Source of the DNA: Saprospiraceae bacterium
GTDB taxonomy: Bacteria > Bacteroidota > Bacteroidia > Chitinophagales > Saprospiraceae
Assembly: GCA_028282725.1 (NCBI GenBank)
Contig: JANQHF010000136.1
Coordinates: 1 to 34,608, forward strand
DNA: 34,608 bases
Direction: 5' to 3'
The notes beneath the pieces were generated by a model. That model saw only the letters and a list, made by a program, of their open reading frames with translations. It was not told the origin of the DNA and searched no databases. The translations under genes and the position numbers were made by a program. Shown piece after piece: positions 16,517-26,025 of this stretch (positions within the stretch are counted from its first letter, which is position 1; each line of letters begins with the position of its first letter).

Positions 16517-17374
16517 TTATTTAAAGATTTCGTTGAGTAAGCCTGCAAGCCTGACACCGCCCTGAAACAATCTCTTTCTAACGTGTGGAATGAAGTCATG
16601 CTGGTATTGCCAGGAGAACGACGGTAAGCCGGGTTCGCGATCCGTATAATCATAGAGGGTATTGTAAATTTTTTCCCTCAGCAAAATGGATTCCATAGCC
16701 CATTCATCGATAGTGTTAGACTGGAATTTGGCTATTTCTCCCTGACTGGCTTTATTGTTTATGAAGTGAGCGAATTCTGTATAGCTCAACTTTTCATGTT
16801 CGATGATATTCGTATCCCATACCCTGTGAACGTTGGTCTCTTCATTGAAGAATAATACGGATATTTTGTTGCCACCCAGATCGCGGTTTTTGCCCACGTG
16901 CATGGGTTGGTGGATATCTCCGACTATATGAACGAGAAAGGCGAGGGCCGTAGCTTTCGTAGATCCATTCAACGGTTTGGCCCGGTTGACTTCCATAAGA
17001 TTTTCGAGATAGGCAGTGGCTTCCTCGTCTCCCTTTAAGATTTTCTCCATCAATTCAATGGCTTCAATTGCATCATTGATCGATGTGTCCCGCTCATATC
17101 GTTCTCTGACATCACCAATGGTCTGGTCCATATGTACTGTCGTATAATGCCATGGGTCGGTAAACTTCCAACCGCGTTCCGATCGGATGTAGTCCGGCCA
17201 ATTGGCAATTTCCGCCATGTAGTTATTACCCAACAATTCGACAAATTCCTGCTTGGTCTGTTCATTGAGATGCCATTCGCAAATTTGGGCGATGATCCTG
17301 TGTCCATTGGCACCCCAGGAGTATAAGCAGAAAGTCGAAAAAAGAAATAGGGTAATCGAAATGAGTCTTTTCAT
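16517..17374 (-). CDS. S1/P1 zinc nuclease
   Basis: A 285-residue secreted nuclease of the S1/P1 family, which cleaves single-stranded RNA/DNA and removes 3'-phosphates with three zinc ions. A signal peptide (MKRLISITLFLFSTFCLYS) is cut just before Trp20, the N-terminal zinc ligand of the mature enzyme. The other ligands are visible in GANGHRIIA (His25), IANWPDYIR (Asp), WHYTTVHMD (His), LVHIVGDIHQPMHVG (His, Asp, His) and VHRVWDTNII (His, Asp). The start ATG at 17374 is preferred over one 12 codons earlier because the signal peptide begins there. It is likely a nutrient-scavenging nuclease. It is divergent from the 2TM protein. Confidence 0.95.
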   Translation of the reverse strand: MKRLISITLFLFSTFCLYSWGANGHRIIAQICEWHLNEQTKQEFVELLGNNYMAEIANWPDYIRSERGWKFTDPWHYTTVHMDQTIGDVRERYERDTSINDAIEAIELMEKILKGDEEATAYLENLMEVNRAKPLNGSTKATALAFLVHIVGDIHQPMHVGKNRDLGGNKISVLFFNEETNVHRVWDTNIIEHEKLSYTEFAHFINNKASQGEIAKFQSNTIDEWAMESILLREKIYNTLYDYTDREPGLPSFSWQYQHDFIPHVRKRLFQGGVRLAGLLNEIFK

Positions 17375-17431
17375 TCTCAGATGAATATTTATTCTTATGA
17401 AAAGCTCCAATATAGTATTAAATTGAATGTT

Positions 17432-17818
17432 ATGAACGAAAAAGAATTATTCAAAAAGGCCAAAAGCCGCGTGAATCAGAAAAAGGGATTCATCATTCAT
17501 TTTCTACTTTTTTGCGGGACAATCCCTGTCTTATTTTTTATAAATTTTATCGTAACTCCGGGCTTCTGGTGGTTTCTGATTGCATTTGCCGGATGGGGAT
17601 TGGCAATATTAATTCACTTTGTAACGGTGTATGGCTTCCTGGGAGAAAGAGGACAGCGATGGGAGGCACTCCAAATTGAAAAGGAAATGGACAGGCTCTT
17701 GCTGGAAGAGGGGTTGGAAGATAAGAGTGAAGACTTTCTTGATCTTTCGGATTATAAGCGGCTGATAAAGGGGCGGGAAGCTTTGAAAAAGAACTGGAAA
17801 GATGAAGATTTTGTTTAG
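17432..17818 (+). CDS. 2TM domain-containing protein
   Basis: A 128-residue inner-membrane protein. The order is: a short basic/acidic helix (NEKELFKKAKSRVNQKKG), transmembrane helix 1 (FIIHFLLFCGTIPVLFFINFI), a tight turn with PGFWWF, transmembrane helix 2 (LIAFAGWGLAILIHFVTVYG), then an acidic cytoplasmic helix (EKEMDRLLLEEGLEDKSED). This is the 2TM domain common in Bacteroidota, sometimes fused to histidine kinases; here it stands alone. I chose ATG 17432 because the conserved helix begins there; an upstream ATG (17381) would overlap the leader of the divergent nuclease. Function unknown. Confidence 0.82.
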   Translation: MNEKELFKKAKSRVNQKKGFIIHFLLFCGTIPVLFFINFIVTPGFWWFLIAFAGWGLAILIHFVTVYGFLGERGQRWEALQIEKEMDRLLLEEGLEDKSEDFLDLSDYKRLIKGREALKKNWKDEDFV

Positions 17819-17865
17819 AGTATTGAACTCATACAAACAAGATCTGAATAGGGAGTCTTCGAATA

Positions 17866-18534
17866 ATGGTCTGTTTTCTGCAATTTTCACTATTCCTTCA
17901 AAATGGCAGGATTGCACAGCAGGCCATTCCAGCAAAAGACGTATTAAAACTCCCCGGATCTAAAAATAAGAGCAAATACTCTGTGGAAGAAACGCTGCTC
18001 AATCGACGATCCGGGAGAAATTACAAGAACAAGTCGATCTCACTGGAAGAATTATCACCAATCCTTTGGGCTGCCCTGGGAAAAACTGGAAGTGGTGGTA
18101 AGAGGACTGCTTCTTCGACAGGTGCATAGTATCCATTGGAGATTTACCTGGCTGCAGGCAATGTCGATTCTATTTCTTCCGGGGTGTATCAATACCACCC
18201 CATTTCTCATCAATTGAACAGGGTATCCAATGATGATGTCAGACAGGCACTTTACAGGTCCTCGTTGAGTCAGAATGCCGTCAAAAATGCCCCGGCATCA
18301 ATTGTGATTTGTGGCGTTTATGAAAGAACATTGCAAAAATATGGGCAACACGGAGTGCGGTATGTTCATATTGAGGTAGGTCGCGCCAGTCAAAACATCT
18401 ATTTGCAATGTGAATCACTGGGACTTGGAACCGTGTCAATAGAAGTTTTTCAGGATCGTGAGATTCAGGAAATATTGGGACTTAAGAAGGGGAAAAAACC
18501 ATTAATCAATATGCCGGTGGGACAGATCAAATAA
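17866..18534 (+). pseudogene. SagB/ThcOx-type nitroreductase interrupted by one amber codon
   Basis: One continuous frame of 222 codons encodes a flavin-dependent SagB/ThcOx family dehydrogenase, except for a TAG at 18127-18129. Before it: VEETLLNRRSGRNYKNKSIS and LEELSPILWAALGKTG, the FMN-phosphate-binding N-terminus. After it: YPLEIYLAAGNVDSISSGVYQYHP, ASIVICGVYERTLQKYG, YVHIEVGRASQNIYLQCESLGLG and the C-terminal LPVGQ-like NMPVGQIK. The family reads SAGALYPLE where this gene reads STGA-stop-YPLE, so a single T-to-A change (TTG to TAG) explains it. The N-terminus looks like a signal peptide. No frameshift is present elsewhere, so decay is very recent, or the base is a sequencing error. Confidence 0.85.
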
Positions 18535-18573
18535 ATGAGTGTATTTGATACAAGACGATCAGGATTCAACGAT

Positions 18574-19707
18574 CTAGTTGCCATCAAAAAAATCATACTC
18601 CTTGTCATTTAACGTTGCATTTTCAGATTGAGCGACCTCCTCGCAATCTTTTATTTCAATTTCAACCCTTCTGTTGATCTGCATTTCCTTTTCATTGGTG
18701 GCATTGGGGTGTACCATTTCCCAATTTCCCCTGGCCGTGAAGAACATCCGGGAACTGTCAACATCATTATGCCTGAGGTAGTCAAAAATTACCTGTGCTC
18801 TCGCTACAGAAAGATTATACTCAAAAGTATTCCTGGAAACCGGGGGTCTGTTTGGAAAGTTCACATGTCCAATAATTTCGAAACATACGGAGGGATTGGT
18901 CCTGGCAATATCCAGCAAATTGCCAAGTTCAGGTTTGGATCTTGGGAGCAAGATGGCTTTACTGCCCACAAAGTAAAACTTGGTGAACTCTATCTTTTTT
19001 CCCGGTATGAGACGGTTCAATCGAATTTCAATTATTGCCTTTGATTTTGACGGAACCGCTTTAAACATCTCCGTGTGGGCAAGATATCCGTCAGCCTTAC
19101 CATCTATGCCTGCGACGACTCCTGTAGGAACGAATATTGAGAACATACCTTCATGATCGGAAAAGACACTGTCACGGAAGGTTTTAGATCTGATGACCAG
19201 GGTAGCGCTATCGATGGGGGAGTTGGTTAATGCATCCAGGGTTCTGCCCTTCATTTGCAACAGTTTGATTTGTCTCTTCAGTATGACCCTGGCTCTCCGG
19301 TTCAGTTGTTTCCCTTCTTCAGTGTCGTTATTCTCTCTTGGAATTTCCTCCCCATGAAATGAAGAGGTAATCCTGCTTGAGTCTACACCCCCTGCAATGA
19401 GCAATTGTCTGACAGCTTCGTTTCTTTGAGAGGAAAGCGTACGATTATATTCATGGCTGCCATCAGAATCCGTGTGTGCTTCAATGACAAACTCAAATGG
19501 CTGCATGTCCCTGGATGTGTCGATCAGGGCACTCAGCACGGTAGAATCCGTACCACGAATCAGATGTTGATCGGAATCGAACAAGACAAATTTCTCGGAT
19601 ACTATGATGGATGAATCCACAGCGATTTGTGCTCCCAACGGATTGAACCAGATTGCTGTGAAAAATAGGATAATAAAACAGTCTCTTACAACTAAAATTC
19701 TATTCAT
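18574..19707 (-). CDS. OmpA family protein with two OmpA-like domains
   Basis: A 377-residue envelope protein. A signal peptide/anchor covers residues 1-26 (CFIILFFTAIWFNPLGA, cut before QIAVD). Residues ~35-145 form an OmpA-like peptidoglycan-binding domain: FVLFDSDQHLI, FVIEAHTDSDGSHEYNRTLS, SQRNEAVRQLLIAGGVDSSRI, NRRARVILKR. Residues ~150-230 are a carboxypeptidase-regulatory-like beta-sandwich (KGRTLDALTNSPIDSATLVI). Residues ~235-355 are a second OmpA-like domain (IEFTKFYFVGSKAILLPRS, FEIIGHVN, NLSVARAQVIFDYLRHNDVD, QINRRVEIEI). Having two OmpA domains around a regulatory sandwich is unusual; it could bridge two peptidoglycan strands. In the second domain the usual GHTD reads GHVN, so ligand binding may be altered. 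The ATG at 19707 is chosen over a TTG at 19725. Confidence 0.85.
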   Translation of the reverse strand: MNRILVVRDCFIILFFTAIWFNPLGAQIAVDSSIIVSEKFVLFDSDQHLIRGTDSTVLSALIDTSRDMQPFEFVIEAHTDSDGSHEYNRTLSSQRNEAVRQLLIAGGVDSSRITSSFHGEEIPRENNDTEEGKQLNRRARVILKRQIKLLQMKGRTLDALTNSPIDSATLVIRSKTFRDSVFSDHEGMFSIFVPTGVVAGIDGKADGYLAHTEMFKAVPSKSKAIIEIRLNRLIPGKKIEFTKFYFVGSKAILLPRSKPELGNLLDIARTNPSVCFEIIGHVNFPNRPPVSRNTFEYNLSVARAQVIFDYLRHNDVDSSRMFFTARGNWEMVHPNATNEKEMQINRRVEIEIKDCEEVAQSENATLNDKEYDFFDGN

Positions 19708-19876
19708 TCTATGGTCATTTATCAATTGTACAAATAATGCGGTCCAGTCGATGGGCCACGGTGATCAAATTATGTGCAAATGATTGAAAATGTTATGCAT
19801 ATGTAATTCTAGTATTTGTCTTTTTATTGTCCTGTTGCAATACAATTAGATGAGCAGGTCCTGGCCTTGGTTGGGC

Positions 19877-21013
19877 CTATACCTTAAAGTAGTGCTGCTT
19901 TAGCCATGCCTTATAGGCGGGGTCAACGAACTCCAACTTGCCGGAAAACTGGTCCAGGATCTCTTTATCGATCAGGGCATTCTTGGACCGGTTTACCGTA
20001 GCTGAAGTGCCCAGGCTATATCGTTTAATTGTCTGACTACTGGACAATTCAGGTTCGTCGTTAATGATGGATAACAGGAGATTGACTTGCTTATTGCTCA
20101 GGGTATCAGTAAGGTTTTGAAATAAGAGAGAAAGCTGCATAAGCAATTGGTCATGTGCCTTTGTTATGATTTTTCGATCACAAAACTCCTCTGAATTCAA
20201 CCAGCATAAGTGGGCCAGTTGTTGCACGTAATAAGGATGATTTTCCATGAGTGCCGGAATGTATTGAGCATCTTCCGGACTGATTTTTTTATTGGTGGCT
20301 TGAAATTGTTTCATGATATACCGGGTCCAGTCCTTATTTGAGATTTTATCAAGGAAGATCAAACTTCCAAATTGGTAAAATGGCATGGACTGCTTCGTAA
20401 ATACCTCAAGCATCATGTGCCTCTTGCTGCCGTACATACAATAGGCCGCATGATTATGATTTTGCCAGTTGGCCCGCAACTTTTTTTGAAACGAAATGGA
20501 ATCTTTAAAAAATCCAATATTCTGAAATTCATCCAGGCAGACTACAAGTTTGATTTTTTGTTGTTGTGCAATCTTTTCCGGTAGGTTGAGAATTTCGTCT
20601 GGCTTTTTCTTTACTTCCTGCCAGTTGAGTCCAATCGTGAATTCGGTGTCCTTAACAGGGCTGAATGTAACTTTGGGAATGAACTGGCTGAAGAATTTCT
20701 TTATGTTTTTACCAATTTCGAAAACGCGTCCTGTGGTTGCCTTGAGCACTTCATTGGCCAGGAGTTCGTAGAATTCCTCTTCTGTTCTGACCTTGTATAG
20801 GTCGAGAAAACAGACCTTTAGTTTTTTGTCTTTTCTCATGGCCACTTCTGCGGCCCTTTTGACAAGAGATGACTTGCCCCATCTTCGTGGTGAAATGACT
20901 ATAGAGCTCGTTAGCGACGTGAAATGATCCCTCAGAAGGGCTATTTCTTTTTTTCTATTCGTAAAATTTGAGCCCTTTACAATCTGGCCATACTTGAATG
21001 GAATCCTTGGCAT
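19877..21013 (-). CDS. AAA ATPase of the archaeal-ATPase-like (PF01637-type) family
   Basis: A 378-residue P-loop ATPase. Walker A is SPRRWGKSSLV (residues 41-51, the GxRRxGKT/S variant of this family), Walker B is KLVVCLDEFQNI (Asp161, Glu162), and MYGSKRHMM (about 211-219) fits the sensor-1/arginine region (S-G-S). The conserved N-terminus PFKYGQIVKGSNFTNRKKEI is the F-x-x-R-x-x-E entry motif. The last ~110 residues are a helical lid and a winged-helix-like segment (NKQVNLLLSIIND, TSATVNRSKNALIDKEILDQ) ending FVDPAYKAWL, as in this family. The role is unknown; relatives are STAND-like ATPases often found as single genes in Bacteroidota. The gene has its own strong promoter with almost no leader and a flanking repeat. 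Confidence 0.88.
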   Translation of the reverse strand: MPRIPFKYGQIVKGSNFTNRKKEIALLRDHFTSLTSSIVISPRRWGKSSLVKRAAEVAMRKDKKLKVCFLDLYKVRTEEEFYELLANEVLKATTGRVFEIGKNIKKFFSQFIPKVTFSPVKDTEFTIGLNWQEVKKKPDEILNLPEKIAQQQKIKLVVCLDEFQNIGFFKDSISFQKKLRANWQNHNHAAYCMYGSKRHMMLEVFTKQSMPFYQFGSLIFLDKISNKDWTRYIMKQFQATNKKISPEDAQYIPALMENHPYYVQQLAHLCWLNSEEFCDRKIITKAHDQLLMQLSLLFQNLTDTLSNKQVNLLLSIINDEPELSSSQTIKRYSLGTSATVNRSKNALIDKEILDQFSGKLEFVDPAYKAWLKQHYFKV

Positions 21014-21017
21014 TTGA

Positions 21018-21048
21018 CAAAGGTATGTGATTGCTTGTTGTCTTACAA
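21018..21048 (-). promoter_or_regulatory. Promoter of the ATPase gene, giving a near-leaderless mRNA
   Basis: On the minus strand a TTG (21048-21046) is followed after exactly 20 nt by TACCTTTG (21025-21018), a full match to the Bacteroidota consensus. The ATG (21013) begins only 4 nt after the box, so the predicted transcript starts at or next to the A of the start codon. Confidence 0.7.
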
Positions 21049-21067
21049 TAATATAAGTTATAATATG

Positions 21068-21097
21068 GTAAGTTACATAATTGTAAGTTACATAACT
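21068..21097. repeat. Two tandem 15-bp repeats with internal dyad upstream of the ATPase promoter
   Basis: GTAAGTTACATAATT (21068-21082) is followed directly by GTAAGTTACATAACT (21083-21097), and a third start GTAA follows. Each copy holds the dyad GTAA-G-TTAC. They lie 20-50 bp upstream of the -33 element of the ATPase promoter, the position expected for an activator or cooperative repressor. Confidence 0.6.
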
Positions 21098-21155
21098 GTA
21101 ATTTTTTGATTAGTGATGTCCTGGTATGTAAATAAGATGCATAAAGGGAGGACTG

Positions 21156-23447
21156 CTATCTTACCAGCAACACCGCTCCACTTCGACTCTCCTTGAAAAT
21201 AGATCCGTCTTCCGTGTACCCTTCAAATTCCATGATCCAAATGTATTGACCTACCGCAACTTGATTTCCCAGGAAGTTGCCATCCCATTTCAAATCCGGT
21301 TCGGTGGATGTAAAGAGTTTTTGTCCCCATCGGTCGAACACCTGGATTTTCATCGAAATGACGTCCAATCCTGCAACGCCAAATTCATCATTCTGACCAT
21401 CACCGTTTGGTGAAAAGGCATTGGGCACATACACTCTCGTCGGACACCTGGGGAAGACGACAATCGTATCCATGCCGATACACCCATTTAAGTCTTCTAC
21501 CAGGACAGAGTATTCACCGGCAGCCCGGATGGTAAAGGTCTGTGCATCCGAGTGGTCCTGCCATTCATATGCCTGATAGTTACCGGCATTGATGACAAAT
21601 TGATCTCCATCTACAGTGCATAGTATGGTATCCCTGCCCAGGAAGGGTTGGGGATTAGCAAAGATCTCCACTGCCAATTCCTCCGGAAAAGTTCTGCAAC
21701 CTGATATATTTCCTACTACCTCATACAAACCTGCCTGGTCTAACTGGGCATTACTGATCATTGGAAATTGTTCTTCAGCTTCATAATCATTGGGACCGTT
21801 CCATTCAAAACGTGCCCCGTCTAAATCAAAGGCGCCTAGTGTAATACCCGTGCCTTCACAGCCGGACTGATCCTCGATCACGCTAATGTCTTGCCTCAGC
21901 GTGACCATTATATCTCGGTACAATGTATCAATTTCATCAAAACAAAGATCCTCCACGATAATTGAAAGGGGATAGGATCCAAGATCATGATAAAAATGTG
22001 AGAATTGATGGGAAGAAGTAGATGTGCCATCTCCCAGATCCCACTGCACTTTAAATCTCTCCGGAGGTAGTCCGGTATCAAACAGGATGGTGTCACTCAA
22101 ACAACCCCCTTCAGGGATGGGATTTTGATTGATATCAATAAATGAAGCACCCCCGCTGTAAGCATAGGACTCGACATTGCCATATCCGTAGGCCATCGCT
22201 ATGATTCCACAGCCCTCCGTATAGATCGTGTGCGGTCCAACCTGGGTAGGAATGGTGGTGTATAAAAATTGCCCATCCTTACCGATCGAAAAAAATGTTG
22301 CTCCTTCAGATGATAGATGGCGACCATCAAAAAATACCAAATCTTCCTCTCCCTTCTTACAAATGATATTGATGAAATTTTGGTCAATGGCGAAAAACCC
22401 TGAGTTAAACAAGGTTACTGTATCCCTGATTTGTTCCACCGTATTCAGGATGACCATCGAAGGATCTCCTACATCTCCATTACAACCTGACCCGGTAATA
22501 TATTGAGCCACGGATATTGGCTGATCTCCTTCGATATAGGCACCGCTGGAAGATTGGAAATCATAACATTCTCCGGCATTGAGGATTATTTCTTCCCCGC
22601 TGTCCCCCTCGATACGAACAGTTGTATTGTCAACAGATCCGATGATCCGGAAGATATCCTCATTGGTTCCAATAAAAGAAGAACCGACATACCTGGTACC
22701 CCAGGTACTGATCGGATACATCTGTTCCAATAAATTATCCATCGCAAAACATCCAAAGGGGACCTGTGACCAGGCCGTTCCCGCAAACAGGGAAAAATCT
22801 TTATCTCCTTCAATGAATGTTCCCGTTAAATCGATTAATGGATCGTTGGCCCTGACCTGGTAAACCTCTCCGCGATTGAGAACGATCGATTGAGTACTTC
22901 CTTCTATCAGCCCTCTTTGGGTATTGCCGGAAAGCGTGAATTTCACTGTCGTTTCATCTTCATTAGCGACGATCAGGAATTCCGAAGGGTATAGTGATCC
23001 TGGCGGCCCAAATCCTTCTGGTACGCCGGTGTAGCTCACTACGTAATAGGAATTACCCACTGAAGTTACCGGTAGGACTACAGATGCCTCGGAACGCATT
23101 CCGAAGTATTGATGCATGTAGACCGAAATATCGTCCCTTGAGGATATGTAAATTGCGTTGTCGTTAACAAACTCCGAACCCCTCGTTTCTACATAGTCAG
23201 GCAGCTCAATAACGACTACATTATTGGCTGCTACGGCAAAGTTTTCGGAATAATTTCTTCCTGGAATTTGAACGGTTCCTACGGTACTGAACCGAGAGGT
23301 GATCATGACGACCATGGTGTTTGCTCCACGATCCCTGTGTTCCATAAAGCCCAACCAGAATTCTCTACCCTCATTCGACTGACACCAAAGAGGAGACCCT
23401 GTAAACAGGGGCAGGAGACATAGTGTGCTGATTATCAGTCGATTCAC
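21156..23447 (-). CDS. T9SS-exported IgGFc-binding-like protein with PKD/Ig-like repeats and CHU_C sorting domain
   Basis: A 763-residue surface or secreted protein. Residues 1-22 are a signal peptide (RLIISTLCLLPLFTGSPLWC). Residues ~24-430 resemble the IgGFc-binding N-terminal domain, starting EGREFWLGFMEHRDRGANTM. Residues ~455-520 are a PKD domain (VQWDLGDGTSTSSHQFSHFY and LGSYPLSIIVED). Two Ig-like segments follow, each with WNGP/WQDHSDAQTF-type strands (about 540-680). The C-terminus, from VYVPNAFSPNGDGQNDEF, is the gliding-motility-associated CHU_C domain (type B sorting signal of the type IX secretion system), with VFDRWGQKLF and WDGNFLGNQVAVGQYIW. It starts with GTG. Probably an adhesin or binding protein at the cell surface; the IgGFc name reflects homology, not a demonstrated ligand. 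Confidence 0.9.
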   Translation of the reverse strand: MNRLIISTLCLLPLFTGSPLWCQSNEGREFWLGFMEHRDRGANTMVVMITSRFSTVGTVQIPGRNYSENFAVAANNVVVIELPDYVETRGSEFVNDNAIYISSRDDISVYMHQYFGMRSEASVVLPVTSVGNSYYVVSYTGVPEGFGPPGSLYPSEFLIVANEDETTVKFTLSGNTQRGLIEGSTQSIVLNRGEVYQVRANDPLIDLTGTFIEGDKDFSLFAGTAWSQVPFGCFAMDNLLEQMYPISTWGTRYVGSSFIGTNEDIFRIIGSVDNTTVRIEGDSGEEIILNAGECYDFQSSSGAYIEGDQPISVAQYITGSGCNGDVGDPSMVILNTVEQIRDTVTLFNSGFFAIDQNFINIICKKGEEDLVFFDGRHLSSEGATFFSIGKDGQFLYTTIPTQVGPHTIYTEGCGIIAMAYGYGNVESYAYSGGASFIDINQNPIPEGGCLSDTILFDTGLPPERFKVQWDLGDGTSTSSHQFSHFYHDLGSYPLSIIVEDLCFDEIDTLYRDIMVTLRQDISVIEDQSGCEGTGITLGAFDLDGARFEWNGPNDYEAEEQFPMISNAQLDQAGLYEVVGNISGCRTFPEELAVEIFANPQPFLGRDTILCTVDGDQFVINAGNYQAYEWQDHSDAQTFTIRAAGEYSVLVEDLNGCIGMDTIVVFPRCPTRVYVPNAFSPNGDGQNDEFGVAGLDVISMKIQVFDRWGQKLFTSTEPDLKWDGNFLGNQVAVGQYIWIMEFEGYTEDGSIFKESRSGAVLLVR

Positions 23448-23557
23448 GCAGTGCTTGGTTGGCTAACTTGAATGCCAAATAATGAAATAATTCTCTGAAA
23501 ATAGGTAGTTGGAATCGTAAATTTCTTATAAAAGTGCGCCTGAACTTTTGCACAAAA

Positions 23558-23565
23558 CAAAAGTA
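23558..23565 (-). promoter_or_regulatory. Candidate -7 box for the CHU_C protein gene
   Basis: The minus strand reads TACTTTTG, an exact TAnnTTTG. The nearest TTG upstream is at a spacing of 24 nt, a little long. The leader would be about 100 nt. Confidence 0.35.
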
Positions 23566-23647
23566 ATGCAGACGGAATCGTGATAAATCCAATTAAGACT
23601 TCCTTCTTTTCACATCTCTTTCTACATTTAATTATTACTCAATAATC

Positions 23648-25333
23648 GTGGCTATTACAACACTTTCCCTCCTGGCATTTTTAGCATTCTTACCCATTCT
23701 GCTGGCAGCCCTCTTACTGGTAGGATTTCGTATGCCGGCCAGATGGGCAATGCCGCTGGTATTTCTTTTGACATTGATGATTGCCTATTTGCAATGGGAT
23801 GTTTCTTTTGCTTCTCTTATGGCTTCTTCTATACAGGGCTTGTTTATCACCTTTGATATTCTTTACATCATATTTGGAGCCATATTACTGCTCAACCTGT
23901 TGAAATACACCGGGGCAATTGGCGTGATCAGGAATGGGTTTACGACGATCAGTCCCGACCGGCGGGTACAGGTTGTCATCATTTGCTGGTTATTCGGATC
24001 CTTTATCGAAGGAGCTGCGGGTTTTGGTACACCGGCGGCAATCGTAGCTCCCTTATTGGTGGCACTAGGATTTCCTGCACTTTCAGCAGTTATGTTAGGT
24101 CTTATGGTACAAAGCACAGCTGTGACCTTTGGTGCTGTTGGAACACCGATCCTTGTGGGCGTAAGGGGAGGGGTTGAACACCCGGAATTGTTGACTGCCC
24201 TGGCTGCACAAGGATATGTCTTTGAAGATTACCTGCAATGGGTGACCAACAGGGTAGTAGTTATTCATGCCATTGTGGGCACATTCATGCCCCTATTTAT
24301 GGCGGCCATGATGACGAGATTTTTTGGATCAAAAAAATCCTGGAAGGAAGGATTGAACATCGCCCCGTTTGCCATCTTTGCCGGTCTTGCATTCACGCTT
24401 CCGTATTCATTAACAGGTTATCTATTTGGTCCTGAATTTCCTTCACTGATTGGTTCGTTATTCGGGATGATCATCGTGGTCAGTGCTGCCAGGAAGGGCT
24501 TTCTGCTTCCAGGTATGCAATGGGAATTCCCATCTTCCGATCAATGGCCATCTGAGTGGTTGGGTACCTTAAAAATCCAGGAGGAGGAATTAGCATTGGA
24601 CCATAAGATGTCCCTGATCAAGGCATGGGCTCCTTATATTTTACTGGCCATTGTCCTCGTCATCAGTCGATTGACGCAATTGCCATTGAAGTTCTGGTTA
24701 CAATCGTTCTCCATTTCCTGGGACAACATCTTTTCAACCGGTATTTCCGGTTCAACCACGCCGTTTTATCTTCCCGGAACAATCCTGGTCTTTGTCACTG
24801 CTGTGACCATCCTGTGGCATCGGGTTGATCGCAGTTCTGTGAAGAAATCAATTAATGAGAGTTTCAGGATGATCTTAGGAGCGGGCTTTGTCCTGGTCTT
24901 TACCATCCCTATGGTAAGAATCTACATTAACTCCGGCATGAATCTATCGGATTTGCCTGCTATGCCTGTGGCGATGGCGCAATGGGTGGCAGATAATGTG
25001 GGGAATATATACCCATTGTTTGCTCCGTCTATCGGTGCCCTTGGTGCCTTCATTGCTGGAAGTAATACAGTAAGCAATCTGATGTTTGGCCTGTTCCAGT
25101 ATGGAGTCGCGGATCAATTATCGATTTCTACACCTCCGGTAGTTGCGCTCCAGGCCGTTGGTGCCGCTGCCGGCAATATGATCGCTATTCATAACGTCGT
25201 TGCAGCATCCGCTACTGTAGGCTTGCTTGGCAAAGAGGGTCTGGTATTGAAAAAGACCTTCTTGCCGACTCTTTACTACGTCCTGTTTGCCGGGATTATC
25301 GGTATTATTTTCATAGAATTCCCGAAAATATAA
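23648..25333 (+). CDS. lctP: L-lactate permease (LctP family)
   Basis: A 561-residue polytopic inner-membrane transporter of the LctP/LldP family, which takes up lactate (and often glycolate) by proton symport. I count about 13 hydrophobic helices along the whole length. Family signatures include [39 protein letters not shown] and near the C-terminus [20 protein letters not shown] and [20 protein letters not shown]. Start is GTG at 23648, directly before the first helix. Length is typical (family 530-560). No lactate dehydrogenase gene is next to it; upstream is divergent, downstream is the sigma factor after 140 bp, so it is probably a single-gene unit. Confidence 0.95.
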   Translation: MAITTLSLLAFLAFLPILLAALLLVGFRMPARWAMPLVFLLTLMIAYLQWDVSFASLMASSIQGLFITFDILYIIFGAILLLNLLKYTGAIGVIRNGFTTISPDRRVQVVIICWLFGSFIEGAAGFGTPAAIVAPLLVALGFPALSAVMLGLMVQSTAVTFGAVGTPILVGVRGGVEHPELLTALAAQGYVFEDYLQWVTNRVVVIHAIVGTFMPLFMAAMMTRFFGSKKSWKEGLNIAPFAIFAGLAFTLPYSLTGYLFGPEFPSLIGSLFGMIIVVSAARKGFLLPGMQWEFPSSDQWPSEWLGTLKIQEEELALDHKMSLIKAWAPYILLAIVLVISRLTQLPLKFWLQSFSISWDNIFSTGISGSTTPFYLPGTILVFVTAVTILWHRVDRSSVKKSINESFRMILGAGFVLVFTIPMVRIYINSGMNLSDLPAMPVAMAQWVADNVGNIYPLFAPSIGALGAFIAGSNTVSNLMFGLFQYGVADQLSISTPPVVALQAVGAAAGNMIAIHNVVAASATVGLLGKEGLVLKKTFLPTLYYVLFAGIIGIIFIEFPKI

Positions 25334-25473
25334 TATTATCTATCACACTGATTATGAGTTGATTATAGGAAAATACCTGTGCATTCAATATCACGTGCAG
25401 ACAGTCATATGCCAAAGAGGTATAATATTTGATCTATAAGGGCAGAGAAAGAGATTATTATCCCTCTGTACCA

Positions 25474-26025
25474 ATGAAAGAGCATTACGAAGATTCGGAA
25501 ATCCTAGAAAGACTTAACAGGAATGATGAGAAGGCGATCGAATTACTGTTCGACAAATTTTTTGATTACCTGTGTAGTGTTGTTTACAGGATATTACACG
25601 ATTACGAAGCTGCCCGTGATGTGGTACAGGATATCTTTTTTGACCTCTGGAAGAAAAGGGATTCAATCAACATTCAGACAGCTCTAAAACCTTATTTGCG
25701 AAGGGCTGCTGTCAACAGGGCCATCAACCATTTGAAGCGAAAAAGGCTGATTATTAATGAGCATGAAGATTCTGCCATTCAAGTCGTTTCCAATGATCCG
25801 TCTGGTCAGGCAAAAATGGAAAAAAATGAATTGGAAAGACGCATCTATGAAATCATAGAATCACTACCACCCAAGTGCAAGTTGGTCTTTGCTATGAGCA
25901 GGTTTGAAAACATGACCTATCAGGAAATCGCGGATGCCCTGGAAATCAGCGTAAAGACTGTCGAAAACCAGATTTCAAAGGCTTTGAAAATTCTCAGAAC
26001 GGAAGTTCAACTCTTCATCGTTTAA
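25474..26025 (+). CDS. ECF RNA polymerase sigma factor (sigma-70 family)
   Basis: A 183-residue extracytoplasmic-function sigma factor of the FecI-like Bacteroidota kind. Region 2: ELLFDKFFDYLCSVVYRILHD then YEAARDVVQDIFFDLWKKRD (the conserved D-x-x-Q-D-x-F motif that binds core and melts the -10). Linker: PYLRRAAVNRAINHLKRKR. Region 4: IIESLPPKCKLVFAMSRFENM, then the helix-turn-helix YQEIADALEISVKTVENQISKALKIL that reads the -35. I chose the ATG at 25474 over a TTG at 25429 because helix 1 starts there. A small membrane protein that looks like a shortened FecR-type anti-sigma factor follows 83 bp downstream. Confidence 0.95.
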   Translation: MKEHYEDSEILERLNRNDEKAIELLFDKFFDYLCSVVYRILHDYEAARDVVQDIFFDLWKKRDSINIQTALKPYLRRAAVNRAINHLKRKRLIINEHEDSAIQVVSNDPSGQAKMEKNELERRIYEIIESLPPKCKLVFAMSRFENMTYQEIADALEISVKTVENQISKALKILRTEVQLFIV

